A stretch of 55,216 nt of DNA from positions 1 through 55,216 of IMG/VR virus record IMGVR_UViG_3300038549_000019; one strand, given 5' to 3'. Position 1 is the stretch's first letter; each line of letters begins with the position of its first letter. The DNA comes from a virus. Made by a program: the position numbers and the translations under genes. Shown here one piece after another: positions 54,187 through 55,216 of the stretch. Below the pieces are notes generated by a model. That model was not told the origin of the DNA, ran no database searches, and saw only the letters and a program-made list of their open reading frames with translations.

Positions 54187-55216
54187 AATTGCCTCCCCTG
54201 CCGTGGAGCTTGTTGACTGGTATATGACGTTTCCCTAGTAACAACCTCATATCGTTGATATTGTCCGTTGAACGCCATGGGAATTTGCCCCAGGGGCCCC
54301 GCACGGTGCTTTGCGATGAGCAGTTCGGCTGTATTATCAACCTCTCCCGTATCGGGCTTGTTTTGCCGGTGCAAAAACAACACACAATCAGCATCCTGCT
54401 CGATACAACCAGACCCACGCAAATCCGCTAATCTAGGTGCCGTGCTGGATCTTCCTTCAACCTCCCGGTTCAGCTGACTCAGGAGTAATACTGGGACGTT
54501 TTTGTCTTTGGCACAGATTTTGAGAGCCCTGGTGATGTCCCCCAACGCTTGATCTTCCCTGCGTTTTGCGTCCGGTTGTGATATGAGTTGGAGATAATCT
54601 ACTACCACCAGCGCAGGCAATTCACCGGCCTGCTGGATAGCCCTGTCAACCTGTGATACAATTTGTGATACATTGATAGCAGCCCTGTCATTTATTAATA
54701 GCTGTTTCTTCCGCAGGTCAGCCACTGCCCTGTGTACAAGCCCACGCTGGTAATCCCTAGCCGTGCCGGTGGTTAGCACGCTCATCGGGACAGACGCTGT
54801 ATTGGCCACTAGCCTCGTCATGATCTCCTCGTCTGGCATCTCCAGGGAAAAAACCAGTACTGGCCCTGTGGCACATGCAGCCAATGCCCAGTTCAGAGCT
54901 AGGGCCGTCTTGCCTATCCCGGGCCTAGCGGCCAGCACATACAGCCTACCAGGGCACAACCCCCCCAGCACTGCGTCTACCCGAGCCATACCCGTTGGAG
55001 CACCCCCCGTCCAGGCATGGCCGTCTAACCGGCCTAGGACGCGTTCTAAGGCCTCCGAACACTGTTTCAGGTGGTTACCCTGCCCGCCAACCGCCAGACG
55101 CGCCAGAGAGGCCCCTAGGGCCTCTGCAAGGGCATCCGGTGTATCCTGGGCAAATGCGTCCCGTACGAGCTGGGTCCCCAGCCGGATCAAATCCCGGCGT
55201 TTGCGGTCCCGCTGGA
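54183..55216 (-). CDS. dnaB: Replicative DNA helicase DnaB, copy 2 (5' end cut by window)
   Basis: C-terminal part of the helicase, the same as in 18873-20225. The start codon and the first ~106 residues lie beyond the window end; an internal Met should not be taken as the start. Walker A ARPGIGKTA and Walker B LVVVDYLQLI are present. Confidence 0.93.
   Translation of the reverse strand, partial: QRDRKRRDLIRLGTQLVRDAFAQDTPDALAEALGASLARLAVGGQGNHLKQCSEALERVLGRLDGHAWTGGAPTGMARVDAVLGGLCPGRLYVLAARPGIGKTALALNWALAACATGPVLVFSLEMPDEEIMTRLVANTASVPMSVLTTGTARDYQRGLVHRAVADLRKKQLLINDRAAINVSQIVSQVDRAIQQAGELPALVVVDYLQLISQPDAKRREDQALGDITRALKICAKDKNVPVLLLSQLNREVEGRSSTAPRLADLRGSGCIEQDADCVLFLHRQNKPDTGEVDNTAELLIAKHRAGPLGQIPMAFNGQYQRYEVVTRETSYTSQQAPRQGRQL

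Larger units (their letters stand above)
47313..55216. repeat. Long direct repeat, identical part, copy 2 (pairs with 12003-19906)
   Basis: Identical to 12003-19906 in all ORF translations and in all rows compared. The window ends inside the dnaB gene of this copy. Confidence 0.93.

Noticed and set aside
1-55216. Integrase, transposase or tRNA genes
   Set aside because: None found: no tyrosine or serine recombinase motifs in any frame of reasonable length, and no recognisable cloverleaf. Small or diverged ones could be missed by eye.
35305-55216. True biological tandem duplication of 20 kb
   Set aside because: Possible but less likely than assembly through a circular map, since the repeat unit equals one complete phage gene set of normal size.

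Overview
The window is bacteriophage DNA: a short-tailed phage with a P22-type virion, probably infecting a gram-negative (pseudomonadotal) host. I recognise homologues of P22 coat, scaffold, portal, tail accessory factors gp4 and gp10, ejection protein gp7 and a tailspike with the P22-type head-binding domain. With them come a lambdoid-style replication pair, NinB, Erf and a YqaJ-type exonuclease. I find no integrase/tyrosine recombinase, tRNA or CRISPR array.

The window is about 1.56 copies of one ~35.3 kb genome. Positions 1-19906 recur at 35305-55216. The first ~12 kb (1-12002 versus 35305-47312) differ by scattered, mostly silent substitutions and a few small indels. From 12003/47313 onward the copies look identical (all ORF translations equal; rows compared by eye equal). 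The simplest reading is a circularly permuted genome assembled through two co-existing variants; a true tandem duplication cannot be excluded.

Layout of the unit, read on the minus strand from the control region near 22 kb. (a) Control region 21.96-22.16 kb: divergent promoters carrying the same operator-like element, a small HTH repressor on an apparently leaderless transcript, no integrase. (b) Minus-strand replication block 21.96-17.9 kb: repressor, small protein, PD-(D/E)XK-like nuclease, O-like initiator with internal iterons (candidate origin), DnaB helicase, zinc-ribbon protein, Ref-like HNH nuclease. (c) 17.5-13.95 kb: eight small gene cassettes separated by integron attC sites. (d) 13.8-1 kb, continuing through 35304-34519: small regulator, NinB, lysis genes with an embedded adenine methyltransferase, terminase, portal, scaffold, coat, tail genes. 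(e) 34.1-27.4 kb: a separate promoter, then a cupin-SET protein, three ejection-type proteins and the tailspike. (f) Plus strand 22.1-27.3 kb: early operon of small zinc-binding proteins, MazG-like, Erf, exonuclease and small accessory genes.

The outstanding feature is (c): an integron-type cassette array without an integrase inside a phage genome. All cassette genes run opposite to the canonical attC polarity, but in the direction of phage transcription. At least one cassette carries phage-type regulatory DNA (a 40-bp leader shared with the early operon) and a paralogue of the phage's own regulator. This suggests that phage genes themselves circulate as integron cassettes.
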